The translations under genes and the position numbers were made by a program. This document shows positions 1-5,952 of a DNA stretch of 10,901 nucleotides, one piece after another. Source of the stretch: JAKASV01 sp964595035 (GTDB lineage: Bacteria; Babelota; Babeliae; Babelales; Vermiphilaceae). The notes under the pieces were generated by a model that worked only from the letters and a program-made list of their open reading frames with translations, searched no databases and was not told where the DNA came from. How positions within the stretch are numbered: the stretch's first letter is position 1; each line of letters starts with the position of its first letter. The stretch covers positions 1 through 10,901 of the forward strand of contig CAZQNW010000035.1 of assembly GCA_964595035.1 (NCBI GenBank). The letters are read 5' to 3'.

Positions 1-100
1 TTATTTTGGCTTATGGTGTAACCAGGCTATGTTTTTAGGGTCACAACTTAGGTTATTTCTTAAGTATTTTGATTTGAATTTAATAAAAATAAGGATCTAT

Positions 101-865
101 ATGAATTACACAAACAAGGTTTGTCTATGCATAGCTACATTAGTATCTTTTTCATGTCTTGGCATGATGCACCAAGTAATTCGCGATGAAAATGGTTTCA
201 GGGTTTTTGATGGGCAACAGGAACACATGGTCAAACCTTATTTCGTCGATTCTCTTTTAAAGCGCATGAATCCTGAACAAGTACAAAGATTTATCGAACG
301 CGGCAACCGTATTAGAGCAATCAGGTTAAGCGACGGTGAATACCGCTTACAGGCAATGGTTCCAGTTAAAGGGGGAGGACCTATCGGTTTTGCAATTGGC
401 TATGGACTGACTAAAGCACTTTGCTGGTCAGGCCTTATAGGAGCAGGAATAGGCGCTGCCGTAGTAACTGGTGGTGCTGCGGCAGCTGCTGTTGGAGCTG
501 GAGCTGGAGCAACTGCTGTAGCTACAGGAGCTGCAGCAATCAAGGTTGGAGCATTAGCTGCTAGTGCTTCTGCCATAGCTGGCACCGCCGGCGTAGCTGG
601 TGCGGGTGCAGCAGCTGGTGCAGTTGCAATTGGAGCATCAGCAGGTTTTACTGCCGGTGCCGCAGCTGCAACGGCAGTTGGTACCACCATTGCAGCCGGC
701 GCAGCTGCTGGCGCTACTGCGACAGGGGCTGCGGTTGTAGCAGCGGCGACTTCTGCACCGGCAGCCGTAACCGCCGTTGCAGCTGCCGGTGGAATTGTTG
801 GGGCAATAGAAAGTATCAGCTTAATGGGTGCTTGGATTGGCGGAATAATTTCTGGACCATTCTAG
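101..865 (+). CDS. Secreted conserved-head / Gly-Ala-rich-tail protein, copy 1
   Basis: This is a 254-residue protein I cannot assign to a named family. Residues 1-23 form a signal peptide: a short polar start with Lys6, then a hydrophobic stretch ending in LGMM. Residues 24-93 are a polar domain ending in VPVKGGG. Residues 94-254 are almost entirely Ala, Gly, Val, Thr, Ile and Ser, with many GxxxG/AxxxA-like spacings, so they probably form membrane-inserting or glycine-zipper helices. I start at ATG 101, not the in-frame ATG at 29, because AAGGAT lies just upstream (91-96) and copy 3 has the identical N-terminus at its own start. The first 93 residues match copies 2 and 3 almost exactly and the tail does not. 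A small membrane-protein gene follows 16 bp after the stop. A bacteriocin-like pore former or a host-membrane effector are both possible; neither is proved. The tail is visibly richer in G+C than its surroundings. Confidence 0.85.
   Translation: MNYTNKVCLCIATLVSFSCLGMMHQVIRDENGFRVFDGQQEHMVKPYFVDSLLKRMNPEQVQRFIERGNRIRAIRLSDGEYRLQAMVPVKGGGPIGFAIGYGLTKALCWSGLIGAGIGAAVVTGGAAAAAVGAGAGATAVATGAAAIKVGALAASASAIAGTAGVAGAGAAAGAVAIGASAGFTAGAAAATAVGTTIAAGAAAGATATGAAVVAAATSAPAAVTAVAAAGGIVGAIESISLMGAWIGGIISGPF
158..379 (+). repeat. Conserved 222-bp head block, copy 1 of 3
   Basis: This block encodes residues 20-93 and recurs almost base for base at 5337-5558 and 6214-6435. Compared by eye with the 5337 copy there are no differences in roughly the first 170 bp. 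A handful of silent changes cluster near the 3' end, around the G-run that encodes the triple glycine. Copies 1 and 3 also share the preceding 57 bp back to the start codon; copy 2 does not. Confidence 0.9.
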
Positions 866-881
866 AAATTAGAATAAAAAA

Positions 882-1121
882 ATGAACCCAAAAGAAATTA
901 AGAAATTTATTAGAATTTCAATTTATCTTACGTCGGTAAATCTTTTTGCAATATTCATAAATAATACAATATACAAGGCATACTGGCCTCAAGCATATAC
1001 TGAATATACTTGGACATATTGGTTAATTTATTCCTGTATTGTATTTTTGGTAATTTATCCAGTAACATTATTTCTTACAAAACCAGTACTGTGGTTTATG
1101 AAAAAACACGGCCAGATTTAA
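882..1121 (+). CDS. Small two-helix membrane protein downstream of copy 1
   Basis: This 79-residue protein is of no family I recognise. A basic N-terminus (KEIKK) is followed by a hydrophobic helix at about residues 11-29. A loop rich in Tyr and Trp with one Pro covers about residues 31-46, a second helix about residues 47-67, and the end is basic (FMKKHG). The gene begins 16 bp after the stop of copy 1, with no strong ribosome binding site, so it is probably co-transcribed and perhaps coupled. The same layout, with unrelated sequence, appears behind copy 3 (6916-7134) and in the broken gene at 4390-4688. By analogy with bacteriocin loci it could be an immunity protein for the upstream secreted protein. 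A membrane partner or unrelated small membrane protein remain possible. Confidence 0.7.
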   Translation: MNPKEIKKFIRISIYLTSVNLFAIFINNTIYKAYWPQAYTEYTWTYWLIYSCIVFLVIYPVTLFLTKPVLWFMKKHGQI

Positions 1122-1179
1122 TGATAAGATAATTTGATAAATCCCTTTTTAACCTAAGATGCAGTAGTTACTCCTTGAA

Positions 1180-1302
1180 TGGCTACAGAGAGTAGCTGCT
1201 GCAATACTTGCAGGTGGTACAATTACATCTTGCATGGGAACTTGCCGTAACCGCAGTGGACGTAGCAGTCACGAAGTAGCTAGGCTGTATCGACATTTAA
1301 GC
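1180..1302 (+). pseudogene. Possible decayed tail of a secreted head/tail gene
   Basis: The stretch reads as Ala/Val-rich peptide pieces in more than one frame, each broken by stops. Bases 1228-1267 align by hand with 5597-5636 inside the variable tail of copy 2, matching at about 31 of 41 columns with two compensating single-base gaps. In that frame it reads HLAWELAVTAVDVAVTK then a stop, where copy 2 has HALVWGACHTAAAVAS. No conserved head block is attached. The similarity is short, so chance resemblance between Ala-rich coding sequences is possible. Confidence 0.35.
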
Positions 1303-1451
1303 TAAGTAATCGTAACACAATTAATTAAAATTTTGTTTGTTGCATTAAAGGTTTTATGCGATAAATTTTCTATTATTATACTTAATGCTTTCATCCGCTC
1401 AAAGCACAACAAAAATGCTTTGGAATATTTAAAAATATTTATGAATCTTTG

Positions 1452-1480
1452 TTGACTATAACCCTAAACCACATTAAAAT
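1452..1480 (+). promoter_or_regulatory. Sigma-70-type promoter in repeat copy 1
   Basis: TTGACT (1452-1457) and TAAAAT (1475-1480) are separated by 17 bp. The second repeat copy preserves the arrangement. Transcription would begin near 1487 and run into the gene at 1607. Confidence 0.6.
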
Positions 1481-1534
1481 CTATTTAACTTACACTTTAA
1501 CTATTCAAAAGAAAGGTTCTATAATGGTTTAGGG
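1461..1534 (+). promoter_or_regulatory. Inverted pair around the promoter plus two-codon leader ORF (copy 1)
   Basis: ACCCTAAACC (1461-1470) lies in the spacer between -35 and -10. Its near-complement GGTTTAGGG lies at 1526-1534, beyond the expected start point. The downstream arm overlaps an ATG GTT TAG mini-ORF at 1524-1532, preceded by an AAAGG ribosome binding site. One arm is outside the transcript, so paired operator sites fit better than an RNA hairpin. No regulator is identified. Confidence 0.35.
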
Positions 1535-1606
1535 ATTATTATTGCTAAAAATATATCATCCTTTTTTTTCTCATTGTCACAATATTTTTTACCATAAGGT
1601 ACATTT

Positions 1607-2563
1607 ATGCGCGAGAAAAAACACAGATATTTATCTATTTTATTTCTTATTTCTTCTAGCTTCTTATTTCCTATGGAACACGTCAAAAGTGGTTATCCAA
1701 AATGGGATGGTTTAGTAGAATTGCAAAGAGCAGGCTTGACCACCCCAAGAGGTATATTTGTGTGGCCACATTCTTCTCCAGAAAGCATAAGGGATATTGT
1801 TAATTATTTTGAATCTCAAAGTCATACCGAATTAATTGCCTTAAGACCCGATGGTATAAATGGTATTGGTAAAACACCTCCTGGAATCAATCTCAGAAAA
1901 ACTGATTTAGAAAAAATTTTAAAACAACTAATTGAATGGAGTACTGAAGGTTACGGAGTTACTTTGGTAGAGACTCATAATAGATTCGATTATGATTTTT
2001 GCTGCAATGTTTTAATTGGTGAAAACGGTGAATATGAAATAGAGTTTGTTGGGCCTGGATATGATGGAGGCGATTTAAACAAATCTATTTTAACCGCAAC
2101 AATGGTTGTAAAAGGAAAACAAGAATTCTCGATTTTTGATTATTATGATCCAGAAACCGAAAGCCCTGATTGGCAAGCTTTGAGTACACTCTATTTAAAA
2201 ATTATCATAACAGGACGAGTGCCTACTGAAGAAGAATCTAAAATCAGACTTCAGTATATTATGACAAGACTTTTGCCAGATATGGGAATACATATAGAAA
2301 AAACACTTAAAGCAACGAGAGAATGGCTCATACAAAACAATAGTGCCAGATTTCTTGAAAGAGTTAATCCAAGAACATGCATATCTCTTGAAGATCTACA
2401 AAAAATTGTTTATTCCGCATCTGCATACGCACACTACCTGAGATCCAATGGAATAAAATTGGGAGCAAAGGCACTAACTGCCCATAAATATGAGGGCAAA
2501 ATAGTTTTTTTTGGAACATATGATTCACAAAAATGGGGTACCTTTCCCCCTTCAATTCATTAA
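1607..2563 (+). CDS. Secreted protein of unknown function (318 aa)
   Basis: I do not recognise this family. Residues 1-23 form a signal peptide: the basic MREKKHR start, a hydrophobic core, then FPME. The rest is soluble. The most conserved-looking parts are AGLTTPRGIFVWP (42-54), LRPDGINGIGKTPPGINL (79-96), VETHNRFDYDF (121-131) and EFVGPGYDGGDLN (146-158). The pattern 'aged enzyme entry, PRG, Gly-rich loop, Glu-rich strand' faintly resembles ATP-grasp-like folds, but I would not assign that. TAAGGT (about 1594-1599) is a good ribosome binding site. The promoter lies in the upstream repeat. The next gene is an exported HIT protein 87 bp downstream on the same strand, so they may be co-expressed. 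Confidence 0.8.
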   Translation: MREKKHRYLSILFLISSSFLFPMEHVKSGYPKWDGLVELQRAGLTTPRGIFVWPHSSPESIRDIVNYFESQSHTELIALRPDGINGIGKTPPGINLRKTDLEKILKQLIEWSTEGYGVTLVETHNRFDYDFCCNVLIGENGEYEIEFVGPGYDGGDLNKSILTATMVVKGKQEFSIFDYYDPETESPDWQALSTLYLKIIITGRVPTEEESKIRLQYIMTRLLPDMGIHIEKTLKATREWLIQNNSARFLERVNPRTCISLEDLQKIVYSASAYAHYLRSNGIKLGAKALTAHKYEGKIVFFGTYDSQKWGTFPPSIH

Positions 2564-2650
2564 GGAATTCAATATTAATGTAACAATTTAATACTTATAT
2601 ATATTAAAAAATCACTGTAAGATAATATTAAAAATCTTATAAGGATCAAA

Positions 2651-3535
2651 ATGAAATTAATACAAAAATTAAACTTATTCGCTTTAACAATTATTTTATG
2701 TCTCGTGGGAATAGCAACTAATGATCAATGCTGCGTACTTTGTAACGATGGAATTGCACTTCAAAAAAATCATGAAAAGTTATATTGTCAAGACAGCGAA
2801 ATCACGTGCTGCAAACTTCTTGAAACACCGAATTTCTATGTTGCTATCGATAATTATCCAGTCTGCAAAGACCATATCCTCATAGTTCCCAGAGAACATA
2901 AGTTTTCGTACTCTGTCATCGATTTGAGTATGAGTTATGAATTTGAAGCAATTATTATGACTTTGAGCACCATAACTGATACAAAAAATTATGGACTTTT
3001 TGAGCATGGCAGCAATATGGTTGGCACAGAACAAAAAGCTTGTGGAAACTCGATCTATCATGCCCATATGCATTTTATACCCAATATTGATATGCAACAA
3101 AATGAAATAATAGATCTTTGCATGGGAGATGGAGATGAAGTATCCGCAATAACATTAAAAGATGGATACTGTTTAGAAAGCTTTTGTTTTTCAAAAAAAG
3201 CAACTCAACCAATTCTAGAATTTCTACAGGAATTACCAACAAAAGAACCTTACTTATTTTGTTATTACTCGAATTCTCAAAGAACCGCGCTATGTGTACC
3301 TGATTCTGTAATTCAAAACGGTGTCACTTCACAATTTTTTAGGCGCATTTTTGCTGAATATTTTCAAAAAGAGTCAGAAGAAGTTTTTTGGAATTGGAAA
3401 AATCCAGCAGCTATAACACGAAGTACAACTTTCAGACAAAGCATAATAATGGACACCATTGAGAAATTTAGCGATAAAGAATATGTTAATCAATTGTTTG
3501 AGAGAAACTTAGAATCTTTGCGTGAGAATAAATGA
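2651..3535 (+). CDS. Exported HIT-domain (histidine triad) protein
   Basis: The 294-residue protein has a signal peptide or membrane anchor at about residues 1-23 and a CxxC pair (C28/C31). The HIT domain contains DNYPVCKDHILIVPREH (67-83) and the histidine triad YHAHMHFIP, with H137, H139 and H141. HIT enzymes cleave or transfer nucleotidyl groups, the middle triad His being the usual nucleophile; the substrate here is unknown. Beyond residue 145 there is a further region of about 150 residues not expected in a minimal HIT protein of about 110-140 residues. The start is supported by AAGGA a few bases upstream. A second HIT gene without a signal peptide follows, so the pair may act on either side of the membrane. 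HIT proteins are normally cytosolic, which makes the export signal the odd point. Confidence 0.85.
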   Translation: MKLIQKLNLFALTIILCLVGIATNDQCCVLCNDGIALQKNHEKLYCQDSEITCCKLLETPNFYVAIDNYPVCKDHILIVPREHKFSYSVIDLSMSYEFEAIIMTLSTITDTKNYGLFEHGSNMVGTEQKACGNSIYHAHMHFIPNIDMQQNEIIDLCMGDGDEVSAITLKDGYCLESFCFSKKATQPILEFLQELPTKEPYLFCYYSNSQRTALCVPDSVIQNGVTSQFFRRIFAEYFQKESEEVFWNWKNPAAITRSTTFRQSIIMDTIEKFSDKEYVNQLFERNLESLRENK

Positions 3536-3607
3536 TATATAGCAAAAACTTTAAGAATCATAAATTACATATGTGTTACCCGATTTAATAATAATGAGGT
3601 ATTGTAC

Positions 3608-4006
3608 ATGCCTGGCAATTATAAAGATACATGCCTCTTTTGTTGTATAGCTAAAAATAGCAGTGAGAGAATAATTTTAAATGGTAAGCTTGCTTATGCT
3701 ATTTATGATAACTTCCCTGTTTCAAGCTATCATTGTCTTGTAATTCCCAAACGACACGTTGAAAGTTTTTTTGATATACTAGATGAAGAATTATTAGAAA
3801 TAAACTATTTGCTCAAGCAATGTAAAATTAAAATACTAGAACAAGACAATACAATAGCGGGTTTTAATTTAGGCGTTAATATAGGAGAAGTAGCCGGACA
3901 ATCTATCTTTCACGTACATGTTCACTTAATCCCAAGAAGATCTGGCGATGTTAAAAATCCAAAAGGCGGTATTCGTGGTATCATTCCAAACAAGCAAAAT
4001 TATTGA
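3608..4006 (+). CDS. Cytosolic HIT family nucleotide hydrolase/transferase
   Basis: This 132-residue protein is a compact HIT protein of normal length. CLFC (9-12) is the usual zinc-binding start. DNFPVSSYHCLVIPKRH (residues 34-50) is the first conserved HIT segment. FHVHVHLIPRR carries the triad histidines at 102, 104 and 106. The likely activity is hydrolysis of a purine nucleoside phosphoramidate or a dinucleoside polyphosphate. I place the start at ATG 3608, because GAGGT (3595-3599) is correctly spaced for it and too close to the in-frame TTG at 3602. The stop is 11 bp before the ATG of the NTP pyrophosphohydrolase gene, so the two are very likely one operon for nucleotide clean-up. Confidence 0.9.
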   Translation: MPGNYKDTCLFCCIAKNSSERIILNGKLAYAIYDNFPVSSYHCLVIPKRHVESFFDILDEELLEINYLLKQCKIKILEQDNTIAGFNLGVNIGEVAGQSIFHVHVHLIPRRSGDVKNPKGGIRGIIPNKQNY

Positions 4007-4017
4007 GAGTAATTTTT

Positions 4018-4335
4018 ATGAATAAACTGGTCCGCGACAAAATTCCAAACATCATGGCTCAACAAGGAAAAAATCCTAAGGTCAAACTTTTAAATAATGA
4101 CTATGAATATTACAAAGCACTTCAACAGAAATTACTAGAGGAAGTAGATGAGCTTTTCGATCCTCAAAATAATAATGAGGCATCAGAGTATGAAATTGCC
4201 GATATCTTGGAAGTAATAGAAGCAATATGTATTTTGAAAAACTTTGATATGAATAACATACTCAATAAAAAATTAACAAAAAAGCGTGAACGCGGAGGCT
4301 TTGAAAAACGGATATTTATTATGACACAAGATTAA
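4018..4335 (+). CDS. MazG-like all-alpha NTP pyrophosphohydrolase
   Basis: The 105-residue protein begins with NKLVRDKIP, typical of the small house-cleaning NTP pyrophosphatases related to phosphoribosyl-ATP pyrophosphohydrolase and MazG. The metal-binding pattern is present: LLEEVDEL supplies E41, E42 and E45, and EIAD supplies E59 and D62. The family converts (d)NTPs, often non-canonical ones, to monophosphates and pyrophosphate in the cytosol. ATG 4018 is chosen over the TTG at 4003, which overlaps the end of the HIT gene and has no ribosome binding site; GAGAG at about 4005-4009 fits ATG 4018. Together with the adjacent HIT gene this suggests a nucleotide-sanitising pair. The exact substrate cannot be read from the sequence. 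Confidence 0.87.
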   Translation: MNKLVRDKIPNIMAQQGKNPKVKLLNNDYEYYKALQQKLLEEVDELFDPQNNNEASEYEIADILEVIEAICILKNFDMNNILNKKLTKKRERGGFEKRIFIMTQD

Positions 4336-4389
4336 AATCATTTTATATCGATCCTGATAACAGCGATAACTATGATATAAAGGGCTAAT

Positions 4390-4688
4390 ATGCTCAAAGA
4401 TAGATTACAAGAATCAAAACATCATAGTTATCAATATTTATATGTACAACATTAAATACCTGGTGGTTAATTAGTGTATATGGATATAAGCCTTTTAAAA
4501 TCATTCTAGGAATATGCTTTTTAGTGGCATCATTTACATATGCAGATACATTATTCACATTTAAATCAATCAACCTGCCATATCCTTACCAAGACATCAT
4601 AAACACAGGTATAATAATTGTATTGGGTATCTTTTTTATAATTGCATCTATCGTTGTCTGGTACAAAAATATAATAGACCTCTTCTGA
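4390..4688 (+). pseudogene. Frameshifted small two-helix membrane protein
   Basis: ATG 4390 has a good ribosome binding site (AAAGGG, 4379-4384) and reads MLKDRLQESKHHSYQYLYVQH before a stop at 4453-4455. From about 4425 another frame is open to the stop at 4686-4688. It encodes a two-helix protein: a helix around ILGICFLVASF, a loop with LPYPY, and a helix around IIIVLGIFFIIASIVVW. That frame has no ATG of its own, so one lost base or two gained bases between about 4425 and 4453 would explain the split. The architecture matches the small membrane genes at 882 and 6916. A sequencing error, or two separate tiny ORFs, are alternatives. Confidence 0.6.
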
Positions 4689-4690
4689 AA

Positions 4691-4828
4691 CTATAATTCA
4701 TGGTTATAAATCCCTACAATAAGATTGAAGCGCAGCCCGAATCGATTATGGCGATTACGGTATTTGTCAGCGATAATTTTAACGCGAATTCGATAAATAA
4801 AAATATCTTGAAATAATCGAACAGCAAG
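4691..4828 (-). pseudogene. IS5-type transposase, C-terminal remnant
   Basis: The minus strand reads a frame ending DKYRNRHNRFGLRFNLI, then VGIYNHEL and a stop at 4691-4693. The YRNRRKRFGLRFNLI-A-x-IYN-x-EL ending is characteristic of many IS5-group DDE transposases. Only the last 30 or so residues are convincing. The frame continues upstream through YRIRVK to a stop near 4829. The segment between YRIRVK and IIADKYRNR looks shorter than I would expect, perhaps through an internal deletion. It is convergent with the broken membrane gene that stops 3 bp away, and nothing of the catalytic DDE part is visible. Confidence 0.7.
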
Positions 4829-4965
4829 TTAGAATCCTCTTATTTGGATTTTTTGCTCATGTTTTTTCCTGTATTGCTGCCTATGCTTTTCATTCAAACA
4901 AGCCTTCATTAGCGCATTCAGGACAACCATGCCTATCTAACTGATATTTATCGAATTCGCGTTAA
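4779..4965. repeat. 187-bp segment bounded by perfect 21-bp inverted repeats
   Basis: Bases 4779-4799 and 4945-4965 are exact reverse complements, both ending in TTAA and containing CGAATTCG. The left arm lies within the transposase remnant (codons for YRIRV). The right arm on the plus strand reads the same YRIRVK, followed by a GTAATCG motif also found in the transposase part. Two opposed fragments of one insertion sequence would therefore explain the arms. A MITE-like element inserted at TTAA is the alternative. The interior contains a minus-strand HGCPEC-type peptide but no intact gene. Confidence 0.65.
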
Positions 4966-5118
4966 GTTAAGTAATCGTAACACAATTAATTAAAATTTTA
5001 TTTTTTGCATTAAAGGTCTTATGCGATAAATTTTCTATTATTATACTTATAACGTTTTCATCGACTCAAAGCACAACAAAAATGCTTTGGAATATTTAAA
5101 AATATTTATGAATCTTTG

Positions 5119-5147
5119 TTGACTATAACCCTAAACCATATTAGAAT
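5119..5147 (+). promoter_or_regulatory. Sigma-70-type promoter in repeat copy 2
   Basis: TTGACT (5119-5124) and TAGAAT (5142-5147) are separated by 17 bp. The -35 and spacing are identical to the first copy and the -10 is one base weaker. It would drive the gene at 5280. Confidence 0.55.
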
Positions 5148-5202
5148 CTATCTAACTTACACTTTAACTATTCAAAAGAAAGGTTCTATCATGGTTTAGG
5201 GT
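5128..5202 (+). promoter_or_regulatory. Inverted pair around the promoter plus two-codon leader ORF (copy 2)
   Basis: ACCCTAAACC (5128-5137) and GGTTTAGGGT (5193-5202) are a perfect 10-bp inverted pair straddling the expected transcription start. As in copy 1, the right arm overlaps ATG GTT TAG (5191-5199), which follows an AAAGG site. Confidence 0.38.
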
Positions 5203-5279
5203 TATTATTGCTAAAAATATATCATTCTTTTTTCTCATTGTCACGGAATATTTTATCTATTAAAAAACAAGGTTTATAT

Positions 5280-5774
5280 ATGAAGTACATCAACAAATTA
5301 TGTTTATGTATAGTTACTTTAGTGTCTTTTTCATCTCTTGGCATGATGCACCAAGTAATTCGCGATGAAAATGGTTTCAGGGTTTTTGATGGGCAACAGG
5401 AACACATGGTCAAACCTTATTTCGTCGATTCTCTTTTAAAGCGCATGAATCCTGAACAAGTACAAAGATTTATCGAACGCGGTAACCGTATTAGAGCAAT
5501 CAGGTTAAGTGACGGTGAATACCGTTTACAGGCAATGGTACCAGTTAAGGGGGGCGGAGGAGCTGGAGCTGCGGCAGGAGTCATTTTAGGTCACGCTCTT
5601 GTATGGGGTGCTTGCCATACCGCAGCAGCTGTAGCATCATTTTTTGGAACTCCTGCTGCTGGTGTAGCAGTAGAAACGGCAATTAGCATGGCATCTCCTG
5701 CTATAGAAGCAACCGCTATGAAAGTAGGCATAGGACTGGGAATATTTTTTGGTGTTGCCACGGGACCAATATAA
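5280..5774 (+). CDS. Secreted conserved-head / hydrophobic-tail protein, copy 2
   Basis: This 164-residue paralogue has a signal peptide at residues 1-23 that is visibly diverged in DNA and protein from copies 1 and 3 (MKYINKLCLC against MNYTNKVCLC). From residue 20 to the GGG at 91-93 it is identical in protein to copy 1. The tail (94-164) is short, hydrophobic and rich in Ala, Gly, Val and Ile, ending IFFGVATGPI, with no extended similarity to the other intact tails. ATG 5280 is preferred over the upstream in-frame ATG 5208, because AAGG lies at 5269-5272 and the length then matches the paralogues. Transcription is probably from the promoter in the upstream repeat. Two tiny membrane ORFs follow. 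The Ser at position 19, where copies 1 and 3 have Cys, argues against a lipoprotein. Confidence 0.85.
   Translation: MKYINKLCLCIVTLVSFSSLGMMHQVIRDENGFRVFDGQQEHMVKPYFVDSLLKRMNPEQVQRFIERGNRIRAIRLSDGEYRLQAMVPVKGGGGAGAAAGVILGHALVWGACHTAAAVASFFGTPAAGVAVETAISMASPAIEATAMKVGIGLGIFFGVATGPI
5337..5558 (+). repeat. Conserved 222-bp head block, copy 2 of 3
   Basis: Near-identity to copies 1 and 3 begins abruptly inside the signal-peptide coding region, while the preceding 57 bp differ at many positions. It ends at the triple-glycine G-run. Both sharp edges suggest a gene-conversion or recombination tract. Confidence 0.9.
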
Positions 5775-5791
5775 TAGATTTTTAATATTAA

Positions 5792-5840
5792 ATCACCCTG
5801 GTTTAATCGATTCACTCAACCAATACTAAATCAGGGTGAT
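5792..5840 (+). promoter_or_regulatory. Stem-loop between copy 2 and the tiny coupled ORFs
   Basis: ATCACCCTGGTTTA (5792-5805) pairs with TAAATCAGGGTGAT (5827-5840), 13 of 14 positions, with a 21-base loop. No T-run follows. A ribosome binding site (AAGG, 5844-5847) comes directly after, so it may be an attenuator, an mRNA-stability hairpin or a weak terminator. Confidence 0.5.
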
Positions 5841-5856
5841 AATAAGGAATTTCTAC

Positions 5857-5952
5857 ATGTGGAAATGGTACGAACTTTATATGTGGTTTCTTTTTATACA
5901 CTTTATTTTTCATTATAAAACATACCGACGCTTATTTATGGAAAAACAATGA
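5857..5952 (+). CDS. Tiny membrane protein, 31 aa
   Basis: ATG 5857 follows AAGG (5844-5847) at a workable distance. The product starts MWKWYELYMWFLF, has one very aromatic hydrophobic helix (residues about 4-20) and a basic end with KTYRR. It lies between copies 2 and 3 of the secreted family. Its stop codon overlaps the start of the next ORF (ATGA, 5949-5952), which is usual for translationally coupled partners. I do not recognise it. In position it takes the place of the small membrane partner found behind copies 1 and 3. The ORF is short enough that chance cannot be excluded. Confidence 0.5.
   Translation: MWKWYELYMWFLFIHFIFHYKTYRRLFMEKQ

Larger units (their letters stand above)
1303..1590 (+). 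repeat. Promoter-bearing direct repeat, copy 1 of 2
   Basis: About 287 bp recur at 4968-5254 with scattered substitutions and few indels. This copy ends just before the secreted 318-residue protein and the other ends just before copy 2 of the head/tail family, so two unrelated genes share one promoter and leader. Inside are a small hairpin (CAAAGCA at 1400-1406 with TGCTTTG at 1416-1422), a promoter, a 9-bp inverted pair and a two-codon ORF. Confidence 0.85.
1122..1606. other. Non-coding interval between copy 1 locus and the secreted 318-residue protein
   Basis: This 485-bp interval has no intact gene. Its first part, to about 1180, is plain AT-rich spacer. Then comes a more G+C-rich stretch that looks like decayed coding sequence (1180-1302), followed by the promoter-bearing direct repeat (1303-1590). 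Confidence 0.7.
4968..5254 (+). repeat. Promoter-bearing direct repeat, copy 2 of 2
   Basis: This is the counterpart of 1303-1590 and leads directly into copy 2 of the secreted head/tail family. Its left edge sits 3 bp from the inverted-repeat arm ending at 4965. Similar TATCGA...TTAAG...TAAGTAATCG traces lie left of both copies, so the repeat may once have been joined to insertion-sequence DNA. Confidence 0.85.

Noticed and set aside
29..100. N-terminal extension of copy 1 from ATG 29 (and likewise 5208-5279 for copy 2)
   Set aside because: The extensions are unrelated to each other, have no ribosome binding site, and would bury the signal peptides. The internal ATGs have AAGG sites and align across copies.
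146..160. Lipoprotein signal (FSC) in copies 1 and 3
   Set aside because: The residues before Cys do not form a good lipobox and copy 2 has Ser at the same place.
400..690. A 96-residue Ala/Pro-rich minus-strand ORF opposite the tail of copy 1
   Set aside because: It is the mirror of Gly/Ala codons, which yield Pro/Ala in reverse, and has no ribosome binding site. It is not a gene.
4700..4816. A 38-codon plus-strand ORF starting MVINPYNKIEAQPE
   Set aside because: It has no ribosome binding site and lies opposite the better-supported transposase C-terminus on the minus strand.
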